Shown one piece after another: positions 35,698-49,914 of a DNA stretch of 64,000 nucleotides. A program made the translations under genes and the position numbers. Under the pieces are notes generated by a model. That model saw only the letters and a program-made list of their open reading frames with translations, was not told the origin of the DNA and made no database searches. This DNA is from Circinella umbellata. Lineage: Eukaryota; Mucoromycota; Mucoromycetes; Mucorales; Lichtheimiaceae. Numbering within the stretch: the first letter of the stretch is position 1; every line of letters starts with the position of its first letter. The stretch spans positions 496,001-560,000 of the forward strand of contig JAIWNF010000035.1 in assembly GCA_025093555.1 (NCBI GenBank), given 5' to 3'.

Positions 35698-37260
35698 GTC
35701 GAATTGTTATTAAATAAATAAGGTCGATAGTTCACCAAAAAATTAAATAAAAAAAAAGAAAACAAGGTAGTAGAAAATAAAAACGAGAAAAAAAGCCCCA
35801 GGCTTTTTATATGAATTCGTCGGTGATCACATACATTCCTTTTGTTTTTTCTTTCACAGAAACGTGACACAAAGCAATTTACCCCACTTAGCCTTTTTTT
35901 CGCGATTGAAATCAATATTTATTTTTTATGTATACAGTAAACTTTTTATATTGTTAAACGAGGAAATCATAGTAACTTTTTTATAAAAATTGTAATGTAT
36001 TATCTTCTTTATTCGATAGAAAAATAAAGAAAAACATTGTAAGAGGATTTTAAACAAGATACCAAAATTTTTCATTTCTGACTGAATAATCCCAAACTTA
36101 CTTTTTTGGGATAAATGTCATTGCTAATCTCGGTAAACATATTCGGATGCAAAAAATACGCCAGCGAAACCAGCTTAATATGATGAGCTATACTACCTTC
36201 AATATTATTGTTGTTATATGTTCCCCATTCATTTATTTTTTCTTTTCTCTATTTCTATCTTTGCGAGTAATTTATTATTTTAGCATACATGCTATTTGTT
36301 GTGCTGACGATATCATTTTTAACTAAAAATGTAACATTTTTTCTACCCATTGGCTTAAAAGTATTTGTGCAGATAAGCCTAAATGTCTTTTCCCCATTCA
36401 AAAAAATGTTAAAATATCAGCATATGTGTATCAAACATTTGATCACCCCATCCATTTTTTTACTGTTTTTTTTAAACCGTTTCAGCAGTCTATATTTGAG
36501 ATGATGCGTATCGCGTATTATGATGTTCTTTATTATTCTTAATTGGTGAATAATATATGTTTTAGAGGGCTTGCTATTTCATTAAGGTCCAACAGAAAAG
36601 AATGAAGTCAATATACAGTATACTTCTTTTGTTGCTGGTGGTTGATCTCCGATCGACGTACAAATCGAAGTGTTTATTTTATACGTCATGATTGTGTATA
36701 TTTGTATACTCTCTTCAATCAAGAAGATGGTACAAGCATCCCGCATATAAGCTTCCATAATACGATTTTAACGAGAAAAGGGGAAAAGCATAGCATTTTT
36801 TGCTTTGATATACCTGTGGTACAGTAACTCACTTTTCTTTTTTTTGTTGCAATATGTATATAATAGCTGCACATGTCACCTTATTTCCCCTAATAGAGAT
36901 TTGTTTTGTTTGTCTCACCATTCACACTAATATGGCCTATTATTAATGGGATATAAAAGTTGTGGGGTATGGCTTCATTCAACTTCCTTTTTTTAACACG
37001 CTCTAAGCATTTTTGTAACCTGTGGACTCCACTCCTATGAAAGCCAAACAAATTGATTTTTCTTATACGTACCAAGAAAATTTCTTTGATGTCGATCATT
37101 ATTGTAGTGTGTAAAAAAAAAAAGCAGTGCTTTTTTCACGCGTCTACGGTATTCCTCAAGCACATTGAAAAATCTTGGTGGTTTATTCCTCTTAGTTAAT
37201 TTTTTTCTTTTACAAAATCAATTTCAACCCATAATTAAATTACAATAGGTACGTAACATA

Positions 37261-37262
<2 letters not shown>

Positions 37263-37292
<30 letters not shown>
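37263..37292. repeat. (GT)n microsatellite
   Basis: An uninterrupted run of about fifteen GT dinucleotides in intergenic DNA. Confidence 0.9.
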
Positions 37293-37294
<2 letters not shown>

Positions 37295-38176
37295 GAATAT
37301 AATATATAAATACAGTAGCAGAGTAATATATTATATAGATCAATAATTTAAATGCATATTCGAGTCTTTCTTTTGACGCTGCGTAAGTGGTTACATAGCT
37401 ATCACTTTTTTACACAATCGACTTTATTTTATTTATTTTTATTGAAGAACATAAATCTTGGATATTGTACGCATAAATTTTCAATATCAATTTCTAAGCA
37501 ACCATAGTAACTTACTTTAAAATTAATTACAGCGCAGTGTTTTTGATGCATATGGTATCTTTACTTTTTTATAAGCTCGTTATCATTGCAGTAAACTCCT
37601 CGAGCAGACGACACACATTCTTCATAATTGATATTCATTGAATTTTGCACTGTCACCAACTGTTGATTACCACTATATCATATAAAGACGGATGACGTCA
37701 TATTAATACTAGTTCATACTGAAAGTACGGCAAAAATAAAAATAAAAAAGAATGAAAAAGGCAGTTATAAACAAAAAAGCGTTGCTTATCATTATACGTT
37801 GACCAGACTATACCGCTTGTTGAAATTCATAGAGTTTACCGAAGACTTTATGAAGATGGGAAATTAGACTATTGTTATTGTTTCTCTACTCGTTAGGTCT
37901 TTTTTAAAATGCTCTTACGTATACTATATCCTATTTCAGAAATCAGTATGGATATGAATACTCTCTAGTCTTTAACATTTCCATAAGCCAACTTCCGTTC
38001 AAAAGTTGAGTAAGTAATTTCCAAGTTTTCAACATAAGCTATTGAAGCATCGCTAAATGAAAACTGTACTTTGCAAAAAAACATCTCAAAAGACAAATTA
38101 TGTTGGTGGATTCCCACCGAGTAAGCACGGACTTAAGGCCACTGACGCCTGAATTGATTCTTTGATGCTAATAATA

Positions 38177-39154
38177 TGGTGCATTTCACCTGTAATCGCC
38201 AATAATTTATTTTATTTCAATTTTTCAAGTTCAAAAACCGCTTCCTTATTTAGTAATTTGTGTTACAATTATTACCGGTACATAACTTAGAATCACTTTT
38301 ATAGCATAATAAAGTTAAGTAGGTGTCTTATTCTAATACTTTTGATAAGTTCTACTTCTTCTTTTGTAGGCTTATCATATAATAATGTTCTGATAAAACA
38401 CTAGTATATATCAATAAACTAAAGCAGACAGATACATTAGATTGCTCAACAGTCTTATACTATAGGTTAGAATTGACTCCTCGACCCTATTGTAGATTTT
38501 TTTTCTTGCTGGTGGTGCTTTGAATAAAACCAAAATCAAAAAGCTTTTCTACCTAGTATTACATTGCCTTAAGTATTTAATTTTTTACAAAATCAATTCT
38601 GCAATTGATAATAGTATGCTTAGCGCTTAGAATTCTTCATGTTTTTATTCTTCAATTAATAGAAAAAATAACTACAGTGTACTGCTGTAATAAATTTCCA
38701 ACATATGAGGAGTATAGTACAGTTTATTTGTTTGATCATTAATATTAAAAGCAGCAAATTTATCAAATATATGTATATTTTTTAATTGACTACAAATTCG
38801 TTTCTATAGTTTCTTACCTTTAGATTATGGTCTTAGATTCCAATATTGTGGTACTGGGTTAGAGCTCATTCTAAGATTTTTACCTATTACCGGTATCACG
38901 TGATTTGCTTCACTTATGTTTGAGAACTCCGATATGTAGTCTTTACCTTTTGAAATTTGGTTTTGACCGACCAACTTTGACAAGCTTCAACATTTTTTTA
39001 AACCATTTTTACAACTTTCTAAACTTTAATAATTGTTTAAAATAGGCTTGAAAATGATAATTAAAGTGTGGATTTACAAAATATTTATTTAGTGTGAAGC
39101 TGAAGCCTCTAGAAATTAATGAAAATTAATGGTGATTACAGGTTAAATGCACCA
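38177..39154. mobile_element. Candidate TA-flanked inverted-repeat element (978 bp)
   Basis: The left end reads TGGTGCATTTCACCTGTAAT; the complement of the right end reads TGGTGCATTTAACCTGTAAT, matching at 22 of the first 24 positions, with similarity fading after that. TA flanks both ends. No transposase ORF lies between. It is probably an old non-autonomous DNA element; the inverted repeat is certain, the interpretation less so. Confidence 0.5.
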
Positions 39155-39484
39155 TAAAAACTCAATGAATATTTTTGTTAAAATAAAATGCGACGAATAA
39201 GAGAGTTTAATCTATACAAGTATTGTATTCATCGTGTACTAGAAAAAATGTATTGTTTTGTTTTCAATTATATGCAAATTTGCATCCCAAACGGGCAAAA
39301 ACATAAAAATATTATTTTTGTATATATTTTTTTGTTGTTTGTTATATCAGAATTGTACAAGTGATGTGTGAACTAATAATAAGAATAATAAAAGGAAAGG
39401 AATAAGAGGAGATGTGTAATATGAAATGAAAGATGATGTTGAGTGTGTATACAAGTATAAACCTAGTTACTAAGATTGCTACTA

Positions 39485-42400
39485 TTATATTGGAAGTTTA
39501 CGTGGATTGATGAATTTGAGACTTTGACCCACAATCAAAGGACCAGCAATCAAAGCTACAAATAAGACAAACATGCCTGTAAAAAGTAACCCATAGGTGA
39601 TTGCAATTCGTTTTCGTCTCCGCCGTTGTTTTTGTGTCCAAATTGGTGGTCTAATTTGTTTGCTTGGTCGTAGCCAGAAGAGCATCAATGAATGAGCAGT
39701 ATTAACGTATGGGATCAAACAAAAAACGGATAAAATAAATAAAATCATATGTCCCAGAATAAAATCACCTGCGAATTCACTCATTTCAACGACCTTACAA
39801 AGATATTCACGTAATGGTTGTGAGATAGCATGCCAGCCCAACTATGATACATTCATATACATTTTAGTTAACTACTTAGTTATCATGTATTATTCTTTTA
39901 ATCAACTACAAGAAAAAATAATTATACTTACACCTCGACCATACCACTTCCCTGTCCACCAGCCACGATTAGACTCATCATGCTTGAATTCTCGTGTAAG
40001 AAAAAGAACCGTCAAAATTCGTAACATAAACCGTTGTAAAGCAGTCATTGCCACAGCACCTAATACAATTGTCGTAACCTTCCATTCCTCCAACAGCATG
40101 AGCGCTTCAAACATCAATATTAAGTTAAATACGGCCCACGTATGCGCCATAGCTGCAATTACTGACCCAAACTTATGACAACACAGACTAAGAATTGATC
40201 CCAAGAAGAGAGAGACAAAGAAGAAGATAGCCAAGGCACCTGCGTTGAGTAAGATAGGCGCTAATGAAATAATACCTATACGTAAAAGACCGCTATGTCC
40301 TTTGTTTGGTAGTGTGCTATCATCTGGATCAAAGCTCTTGACAAATACGTACGGGATCAAGCACAAGAGTGCATAAAATAATGGCAAGATACCTTCAGAA
40401 AAGAATATAGTGCCCAATCGTGCCCTTGGAATATCACCAATCATAGTATGATCTTGCTTGCCATCCTTGGTTTTCTTTTGGGGACGTTTGTAACCTGTGA
40501 TACGTGAACGTGACTCGCGACAGTGCTTGATCCAGGAATTTTTGTGTGTTTTGGAATTACCGCGTGATAACCACCTGATAAACTCTCGATAATCAACTAA
40601 AAAGTCGACAAGAGCAAATTGATTTGGATTGAAAATAAACGGGGAAATGACCAAAGCCACGACAGTGAACCAGAAATATACCAAATGAGGGATCCACATG
40701 GATAAGGATGCAAACAACATTATTAAAAAGCACCTTGCGCCAGAGTATATACTTGAATCGCTGAAGCGGGAATAAAGTAGTGCAAAAGGTACACGGGATG
40801 TTGCAAAACCTCGACCTGTGGCAATATACTGTGCTCCACCATAAACGAGATTTTCGATAACAGAGTTCATATAGATCTGTGTAACGAAAATTTCGAAGAA
40901 AGGCGATAATGACATAAAGTGTCGACCCAATCTAGTGATACTTCGCCAGAACCCACGCTCTGTCAATTCTTGCAAAAACAGCGGTAAAAATGATACAAAA
41001 AATACAACAAAAATTGAAAGAATACAACGCTTGACCCATTCAAAGATTGGTACCAAGTTGTAACATCCTTCTGGAGTAAGAGGGGCATCTTCTGGTGCAT
41101 CTGCATTGTATTCACAAACGGATAGTGTACCACCCATAGCTCCGATAAACAGTAGTACAAGCATAAACATTTGCACAGATAGCATAATAAATATGTTGTT
41201 AATGTGGAACCCAGGATGCGCATAGTAGAACGTCAGAAACCGATCGAGGGGTAGTTGGGTACCAATGTAGTAATATTCACGCGAGAGCATTTGCTCACCC
41301 ATTCCAGTGCCGATCTTCGTGGTAAAGTTGAGGATTGATCCAAAACCTAAATCACGGCCCTTGCCGCATTGGAAGTACTCAGTGTGCTTGATGCGACCAC
41401 CACGAGTGAATGCATTCATACCAGCATAAATATCCTCGTTAAGATGCAATCCTTTTTGTGCCTTACTAACACCACCACGTGTAGTCATGAATATAGCATT
41501 CAAGAAATCTGGATGACCGTAATGAAGTTTACCCCCAATTTTTGCCATAATACGCTGTGTTAATGTACCAAATGTTTGCTCCTTACCAGCGGCTACATCA
41601 CCAAGAATACCAATATTTTCAGAAAAGATGTATTCGCGAGCACCGACAATAGCTACCGGTGCACCAGGCTTCTCCTTCCACGATGGTGAATAGGGTGATA
41701 CTTCACTGGTATCCAAATTTTCAAATTCACCAAGAATATTACGGATTTTCAAACACTCTTCTAAATAATTATCTTGGTTGGCATCAATGAGTTGTAAGAA
41801 TTCACCTCGATAAAATATTAAAGCATGATTCTGGTTGTCAGATTTGCCATCACCTAAAATGGGTGTACCAGGTAAACGAATTCGATACTTTGGTTTTCGT
41901 TTGCCATTATCCATCTTTTCACAGTTGCCGTCGATTAGTGCCGAGTAAAAAGTAGTTTCCCCTTCGTCATTGACCTCTTCTTCAACATAGGCCACTTGTA
42001 GATTTGGATAAGCCTTGAACAAGAATTCAGCATCTTCTGATTCTTGTGAGTTAAACTTGGCATAACGTTGCATAGCAACAAGAAAGCGGAATTTTCGATG
42101 TGACAACTGATCTAAATCACGCTCTAATTTATCACCATTGTCATGGTATGTGTGTACTGTATCAGGATTCTCAACGCGGTAGAGAAGTTTAATTGCCTTG
42201 CGATAGTTCATAAAACCCGAGACAGTACGATATAATGTTTGTGCTCGTAAGGAAGCCCATATCCGTGTTCGCAAAGTGTATTCTGGTTTAGCTGACTTGA
42301 ACCCAATACAATAGAATGGTAAATCATCCACTTTACTCTTTTCATTTTCTTTCTCAGTCATGTCTGATAACATTGATGTACTGCGTGTATTTTCACTACA

Positions 42401-45400
42401 ACTAGATTCGTCTACCATAACTTTTGTATCCTTGACAAAATTTTCCCATTCCACAGGATGCAGCTGCTTCAAATATTCAAGCAAGGTGACGCGAGTATTC
42501 TGATCTTCTTCACGAATGATTTCACGTAGTGATAACAAAATCTTTTCACCATAATGAGGCTATACATATATGTTATATGTGGAGGATAGTGAATTGTTAA
42601 TAAATTATCTAGCATTTTTTCAACTTCCTTGCCTTTGAAAAACTAAAAAAAAAAAAAAAAAAAAAAAAAAAACTTAAATGAATTCTTACTGTGAGAACTG
42701 TAAAAGAAGGCATACATTCAACAGGACGTGACTGTGGCATTGGTGTTGTTAAACTTTGAGCAAAGAAATGAATGCGTCGCTCAGCCTCACTATGTTGCGG
42801 ATAGTATTCAGTCTTGAATGCAGTATCTTCTTGTGATACGAAAAACGTTGGGGGTTTGAGAGTTCTACGACCATCTTCAGGATTTGTTTCCTTATAATCG
42901 AGCAATGATTTTTGTATTAGCCAAACCAGTTAAAAGACCAGAAGAAAAGCAGAACATAAAGAAGCGTGTTATAATTGTATACATACCTGCTGGTAGAGCA
43001 TCCGTTGCACATGATCTACGGTGATAAGATGCTCTCGATACATCGTAATGACTATGGCATTCCATATCTGAGAACATAGAACCTTCGGTTTGTATTTCAT
43101 CTGGATATCTGAAGTAGCTAATAGTTTGACAAATATGCGTTTCGGCATACATGAAAAAATGTTCCGCCAGGGGGACCAAATCGAGATCCCGAGATAAAAC
43201 GAACGTGCTACCGAAAATATGGTATTCCAAATAATGTACCAAAGATAGGTATCCAAAAAGTATAACAATAAATCCATGAAGAACATAAGAGCGAGGGTCA
43301 TATCGGGCATCGCGCTACAAAATCTTGAGCCAATGATATGATCACTACAATTCTCGATGTACATACGACTCATCACTTTGAGAGGATCCTTGAACGACAA
43401 GGCCAAAAAGAAGTACGATTCGAGTAATTTACAGGTAAAGACACAAATCCATAAAGAGATTGACATAATCCTGTCAATGCGTTTGAGCGGAGGAAAATTG
43501 GCCGTAAAGCTGGTGCTCGCCAACATCGCTCGGGAATTATCCTTACGACGTATAAACAACCGTGCCGTTGGAGTGATTGCCAGAAACAACGTTGTTGCTA
43601 CACTGATCAAGAGCTGAATAATAGCCACTAGTTTGGATATACCGCTGCGACGATCGATAAAGACACAATACACAGATGGACCCGCATTGATGATTAATAG
43701 AACAAACAGTATGGCTATCCTACGGGTTATAGTCTTCGTTGTTGACCATGTAAATGGCAGGTATGAATATTCGGAAAACGATCCCACCAGCATAATGAAT
43801 ACAGCAATAGCACCTCCAAGTGCGACAATAGACCATTGCACTGAAGCTTCTTGGTCAGCAATCTCCTTTTCTTTATTGAGATAGAGTGCGGGGGCGTTGG
43901 CACTGATATAGTACCAGAACGACACAATGTGAATGATCCACACACGAGTGAAATTAATGGAAGCGTGCATCCATGTTCGTTTCTCTTTGTATGTCTTATG
44001 TAAGGTTTTTGACCAATCAATTTCCTTAAGTGCTTGGTATCGTTCATGGGGTGGCAAACTTTGAAGAGTTGTTTTCTTGTCGGCAAGAAAGGTTTTCGTC
44101 AAACAGGTCGGGTGCCAAAAAAATTGATTAACATCGTCATAACCGATAATCTTGTCATGATCCTTTTCACGTTTGATCATACGCCCATTGATAAGTACAT
44201 AGATTTCGTCGCGGAAAAAGTTGTATAGTGGTGTGATCACATTATCCAAAAATTCACCTTCCTTAGCATCAGCGGAGCTATTCTGGTCTCCTGAAGATAT
44301 AGCCTCGACATAATAATCACTAGCCATCTTAAATAAAAAGCATAGCGCTTCAGGTGTATAACGAACAAGGGCACCTTCGCCCCAAATCAACAAGTATAGT
44401 GCAAGATCTCGTACTTTTTCTTCATTGGTCAAAGACCTCATACGCAATTTCCATCTCTCTTTGGCATTCTCGAGACGCTTGGTATCGTCGTCATCGTCAT
44501 CGTCGTCTTGTTTCGGTTTTTCAATCTTTCCGTCGGCTTCATCCATGAGATCCATTTGAGCAGCAAAATACCATCGACGATAATTAGCTCCCTCACCACC
44601 AATGTAATCAGCATGTAAGGTATCAAGTGCTTGTTGCGGCTTCATACGAGATGCACGCGAATCGAGCATAATCATGAGATGATCAACCATGTTCCGTACA
44701 CTATCTGCTTGAAACCCAAACTTTTTGGCAATATCTTTAAACTGGTCTTCTATATCAGCTACAGTTGCCGGTAGTGCATCGTCTGGTCCCCACGAAGAAT
44801 ATGGACCACTACTGGTATAGCCAAGTAACGTGTTTTTTGGTAATGTCTGGTTACTTTGAGGATCTTGCATGGATGTAGTGCTTTCTGTCAACAATTTGCT
44901 CTTGAACCGTTTGCTCTCCAACAGCGCAAGCATAGAGTCTGCCGATGTTGCATAGCGCATGTATCGTCCTTCATCACCAGATGCCAAATGACCAAGAACA
45001 TCGATGGTATATGCGTCATTATTATTATTAGTATTATTAGTGTTGTTATTAGCAGCGACTCCCGGAGGTGGTAGATTATTTTGTTCATTCTTGTATTCGT
45101 ACTCGTCATCAAAATGACTATTTGCTCGTCGACGTCGGTCTATTCGTCTTCTAGGAGCTCCTTTAATAACAAAGTGTATAATTGTTATTATTGTTTGGTT
45201 GATTGTCTTACATCTTATATTTAATATATTAAGTATATTTTGTGGCTTTAGAAAACAAACTTACCTTGTCCTAATGGAGGGGTTGGAATAGATGATAGTG
45301 ATGTGCTCGATGACCGTGGTCGTGACATGCTATTTTAATAACGTGAGTATTCATTTTAAGTTTTGGCAGAGAATATAGATAAGTGAGTAGGACGGACGTC

Positions 45401-45738
45401 TGAGGTTATGAATGAAAAATCTTTCAAATAATAACATACTTTGCATAATAGGCTCGGATTTCTGGAAAATCACCTTTTGACGATGGTTGATGGTGTTGGT
45501 TCTCTGAATCAGCATCTTCTTCCTGTATAACATTTTGTTGTGCATCGTATAAAGTCGAGCGGCGTGATCTTAGTGTGTCATGACTACTTTGTGGACGATC
45601 GATGGATCGACTTGCACGATTGGCGGGCTCAGTTGATGATGGTTCTGTCTCTACCTCTATCGATGGTGACGGTTGATCTGGCGTCTGTTGCGGTTGTGAT
45701 TGCTCTTTCGTATTGTTATTGTTACTATTATTTGACAT
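39485..45738 (-). CDS. FKS1: Beta-1,3-glucan synthase catalytic subunit (FKS family)
   Basis: Predicted 1907-aa plasma-membrane enzyme polymerising UDP-glucose into wall beta-1,3-glucan. Six exons: 45738-45440, 45329-45265, 45160-42987, 42890-42690, 42559-39932 and 39841-39485. Length fits the family. Residues 1-180 are hydrophilic and Asn/Gln-rich. The FKS1 N-domain follows ([20 protein letters not shown]). A first membrane cluster lies at ~520-790, the large cytosolic catalytic domain at ~850-1370 ([43 protein letters not shown]), and a second membrane cluster extends to the C-terminus. In yeast Fks1 acts with Rho1. The segments equivalent to the yeast echinocandin hot spots read FLALSFKDP (~705) and EWVKRCIL (~1418), differing from the yeast residues. 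A 28-A run sits in intron 4. Family certain; the number in the symbol is nominal. Confidence 0.95.
42645..42672. repeat. A28 homopolymer within a glucan synthase intron
   Basis: Twenty-eight consecutive A on the + strand (poly-T on the coding strand) inside the 130-nt fourth intron (42560-42689). On the coding strand it starts 18 bases after the donor. It could be partly an assembly artefact. Confidence 0.9.
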
Positions 45739-47830
45739 GTGTATTTATCTGGATATATGTGGATATATAAATGCTATTGTTGTAAGCAAAAGAGACGAAA
45801 TCAAACCCGTGCTGAATATATAAAAATATTGACTTGTCGTGCCGTTCGCTCTCTCTCGCTTTCGACTTTATATTTTTTTTGTTGCGTTATGATTTTTTAC
45901 ACGTTATATTATATGCTATTGTATATAATATTATTAATAGTATTATTGCAGAGGAAGGGATATAATAATAGAGGTAGAGAGAATTATTCACAAAATGAAG
46001 GAGTGGAAAAAGTAGTACGGCAATTATTCGATTTTTGCGATAGTAGGTCGATGAACTTCCAACAACACAACATCTCCCCGCTGTTTGCTAAAAGATTGTA
46101 AAGAGTACACAAATTCAAGTGTCGCCGGGAAAAAGAAATCTTTTGGTTGTATTTTAAAGTGGGTTATGAACCCCAAAAGCAATTTGTTTTTACCAGATAT
46201 ATCTTTTTATAAGTTGGTATTGTTGTCATGGCAATATTCATGATCAAAAAGAATATTCTATAATTATAATCTGTGATCCACAATAAATCTTTTTTATTAA
46301 AGATAATTCAGTATAGATATCATACATTTATTTTTCATTGTAAGTGATGATATGTATTTTTTAATAAAACATCGCTCAAATGATTTTTTGCTTTTTGTTT
46401 GTTGCAATTGATTTATTACAAAAAGACTGTTAGCTGAGAAGAAAAAAAAGAACCGAGGAGTTATTATATTATATGTATAAGCTGCACGATCACACACTTC
46501 CTCTCTCTCTTTCAATTTTCTAAAAAAAAAGACATAGTTCAACTAGTCGTTGGATGGGCAAAAATCCCTAGCAGCAATAGCCATTGAAGTTGGGAAAAAA
46601 AGAGGGGGGGATGAGTGTTATGTAGAACCATGGAAAGGAATAAAGAGTTTTTTTTATCGCGATTTGCCACCCCCGTGTTTTTTTTCTTCTGGTATGTGGA
46701 AACACATAGATAAATACATAGAGTAGCATTCTCCATGAATAAGTATTTATGCTACTGTTCTTGTTCTTACGTAACACTTTTTTGTTATTCATTTTACATA
46801 CTTCATGATACATAGATACAAATTCTACATTACTATTAAAGTGCTGACTAGATTAGCAGAATAGAGACAGTAATAGCAGAATAAAAAGAATACAGGTGTT
46901 AGTGATTATAGTGCCTCTGGATGACGAACCTTGTTCCGAGGGTAATTGGATGATTAGCGCAGTGGCGAAATATAATAGAGATTAAAATACACCTTAGATG
47001 TATTAGTGATGATGATGATGATGATGGTGATTTTGATAGTGATGCAGGCGAGACATTTATATATGCATAAAGCTGACAAGGAATATGCAAGCGAATATGC
47101 ATGATACTCACAGAAAAAAACGGTGAACTGTGATCCGCTAAAGGTTTTGTTTATGTGTTTCAGCTCTCCATTTCTATGCACAAGCCCCGACAGAAGACGA
47201 AGGTTCCATTCTATGTCGCTGGTTTTTTTTTTGGGGGGGGGGGAGGGAAGTAAAAGGGAGAAAGGATTTTTAAATGAGTTACGGTGCAAAAAAAGGGGGA
47301 GGGTACGAGTGATGCTGACTATAATCAAGAGGGGAGGAGCAAGATTTATATAAAACATATAATTCAACAATAATCCATCGGCCGCTTAGAACACAAAACA
47401 AGTTTCGCCTTTTTTTGCCATGTGAAGAAAATGAAATTACTACCATTAGCTAAATTAAAGGTCTTTTTTACAAGAAAAAAGAACACACACATTTTTGTAT
47501 ATACACATGAGAAATTGAACAGAATGTACAGTGGTTATATATCAAGCAGAATCCGCACAACGAGAGTATAAAAACGCATGATGATGAGTTAAAAAAGAGC
47601 CCGTAGCAGAAGGAGAGATACCGAACCACAATAAACCACCTGACTATCCACAAGAAAAAAAACCCCCTTGCATGGGTGAGTATCCGTGACGCCTTCACAT
47701 AAAAGAAGCATGTTTCTGCACCTATAACGCGAGTTACCCTTTTCTTTCTTTCTTTTTTTCCCTCTTTCTTTCGCTTTCTTCCGTTTCTTTTTTTTCCTAA
47801 TATTTTTTATACTCAAAAAATAGCTCAAAT
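45739..47830. promoter_or_regulatory. Divergent promoter region of glucan synthase and forkhead genes
   Basis: 2.1 kb between divergent starts. It is AT-rich with several G- or C-runs (46600, 47236) and a (GAT)n tract at about 47005-47035. ORFs on either strand are low-complexity and do not resemble proteins. The pyrimidine-rich 60 bases before 47831 suit a 5' UTR. No specific binding sites could be assigned. Confidence 0.45.
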
Positions 47831-49534
<1,704 letters not shown>

Positions 49535-49914
49535 TTTTTTTTCTTTTTCATGTATATCATTTTCTTTTCTCTTTTAACAAAAATATTTTTCTTCTATGTA
49601 AGGTTCTTTCTGTTTTTTATCATCCTTCTTTCGGTGTGAATGTGAATTACACACACGGAACCAAAATTCTTTCTGATGTTGTAGTTTTTTTTATCCCTGC
49701 TGTAAACCTTCCTTCTTTCATTCCATATCTATCACACATACATACACACATACATACACACACATACCACATCATACATATACAAAATGTATTCATCTTC
49801 TTTTTCTTGTTTTTCTGTTTGTCATTATTATAATACGTATAAATTGGTTTATTATAAATTCCAGTATAAAATAAACGAAAAAAAGCTTATTATTATCGCC
49901 ATTGTTATATTTTC
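49535..49914. other. Convergent 3' intergenic region
   Basis: 380 bp between the ends of the forkhead gene (+) and the nuclease-helicase gene (-). It is T-rich then A-rich, with a CA/ACAT-rich stretch at about 49735-49775. No gene is seen. Confidence 0.6.

Larger units (their letters stand above)
35698..39484. other. Long intergenic region with TATA box, (GT)n and an inverted-repeat element
   Basis: About 3.8 kb without a supported gene. CTTTTTATAT at 35803-35812 (minus-strand ATATAAAAAG) is the likely TATA box of the P450 gene, about 110 bp upstream of its ATG. A (GT)15 microsatellite lies near 37263-37292. A 978-bp segment with TA-flanked inverted ends occupies 38177-39154. Small ORFs here are AT-rich and unconvincing. 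Confidence 0.55.

Noticed and set aside
39885..45074. Several ORFs on the + strand across the glucan synthase gene
   Set aside because: Antisense shadows of a strongly conserved coding region; no independent features.
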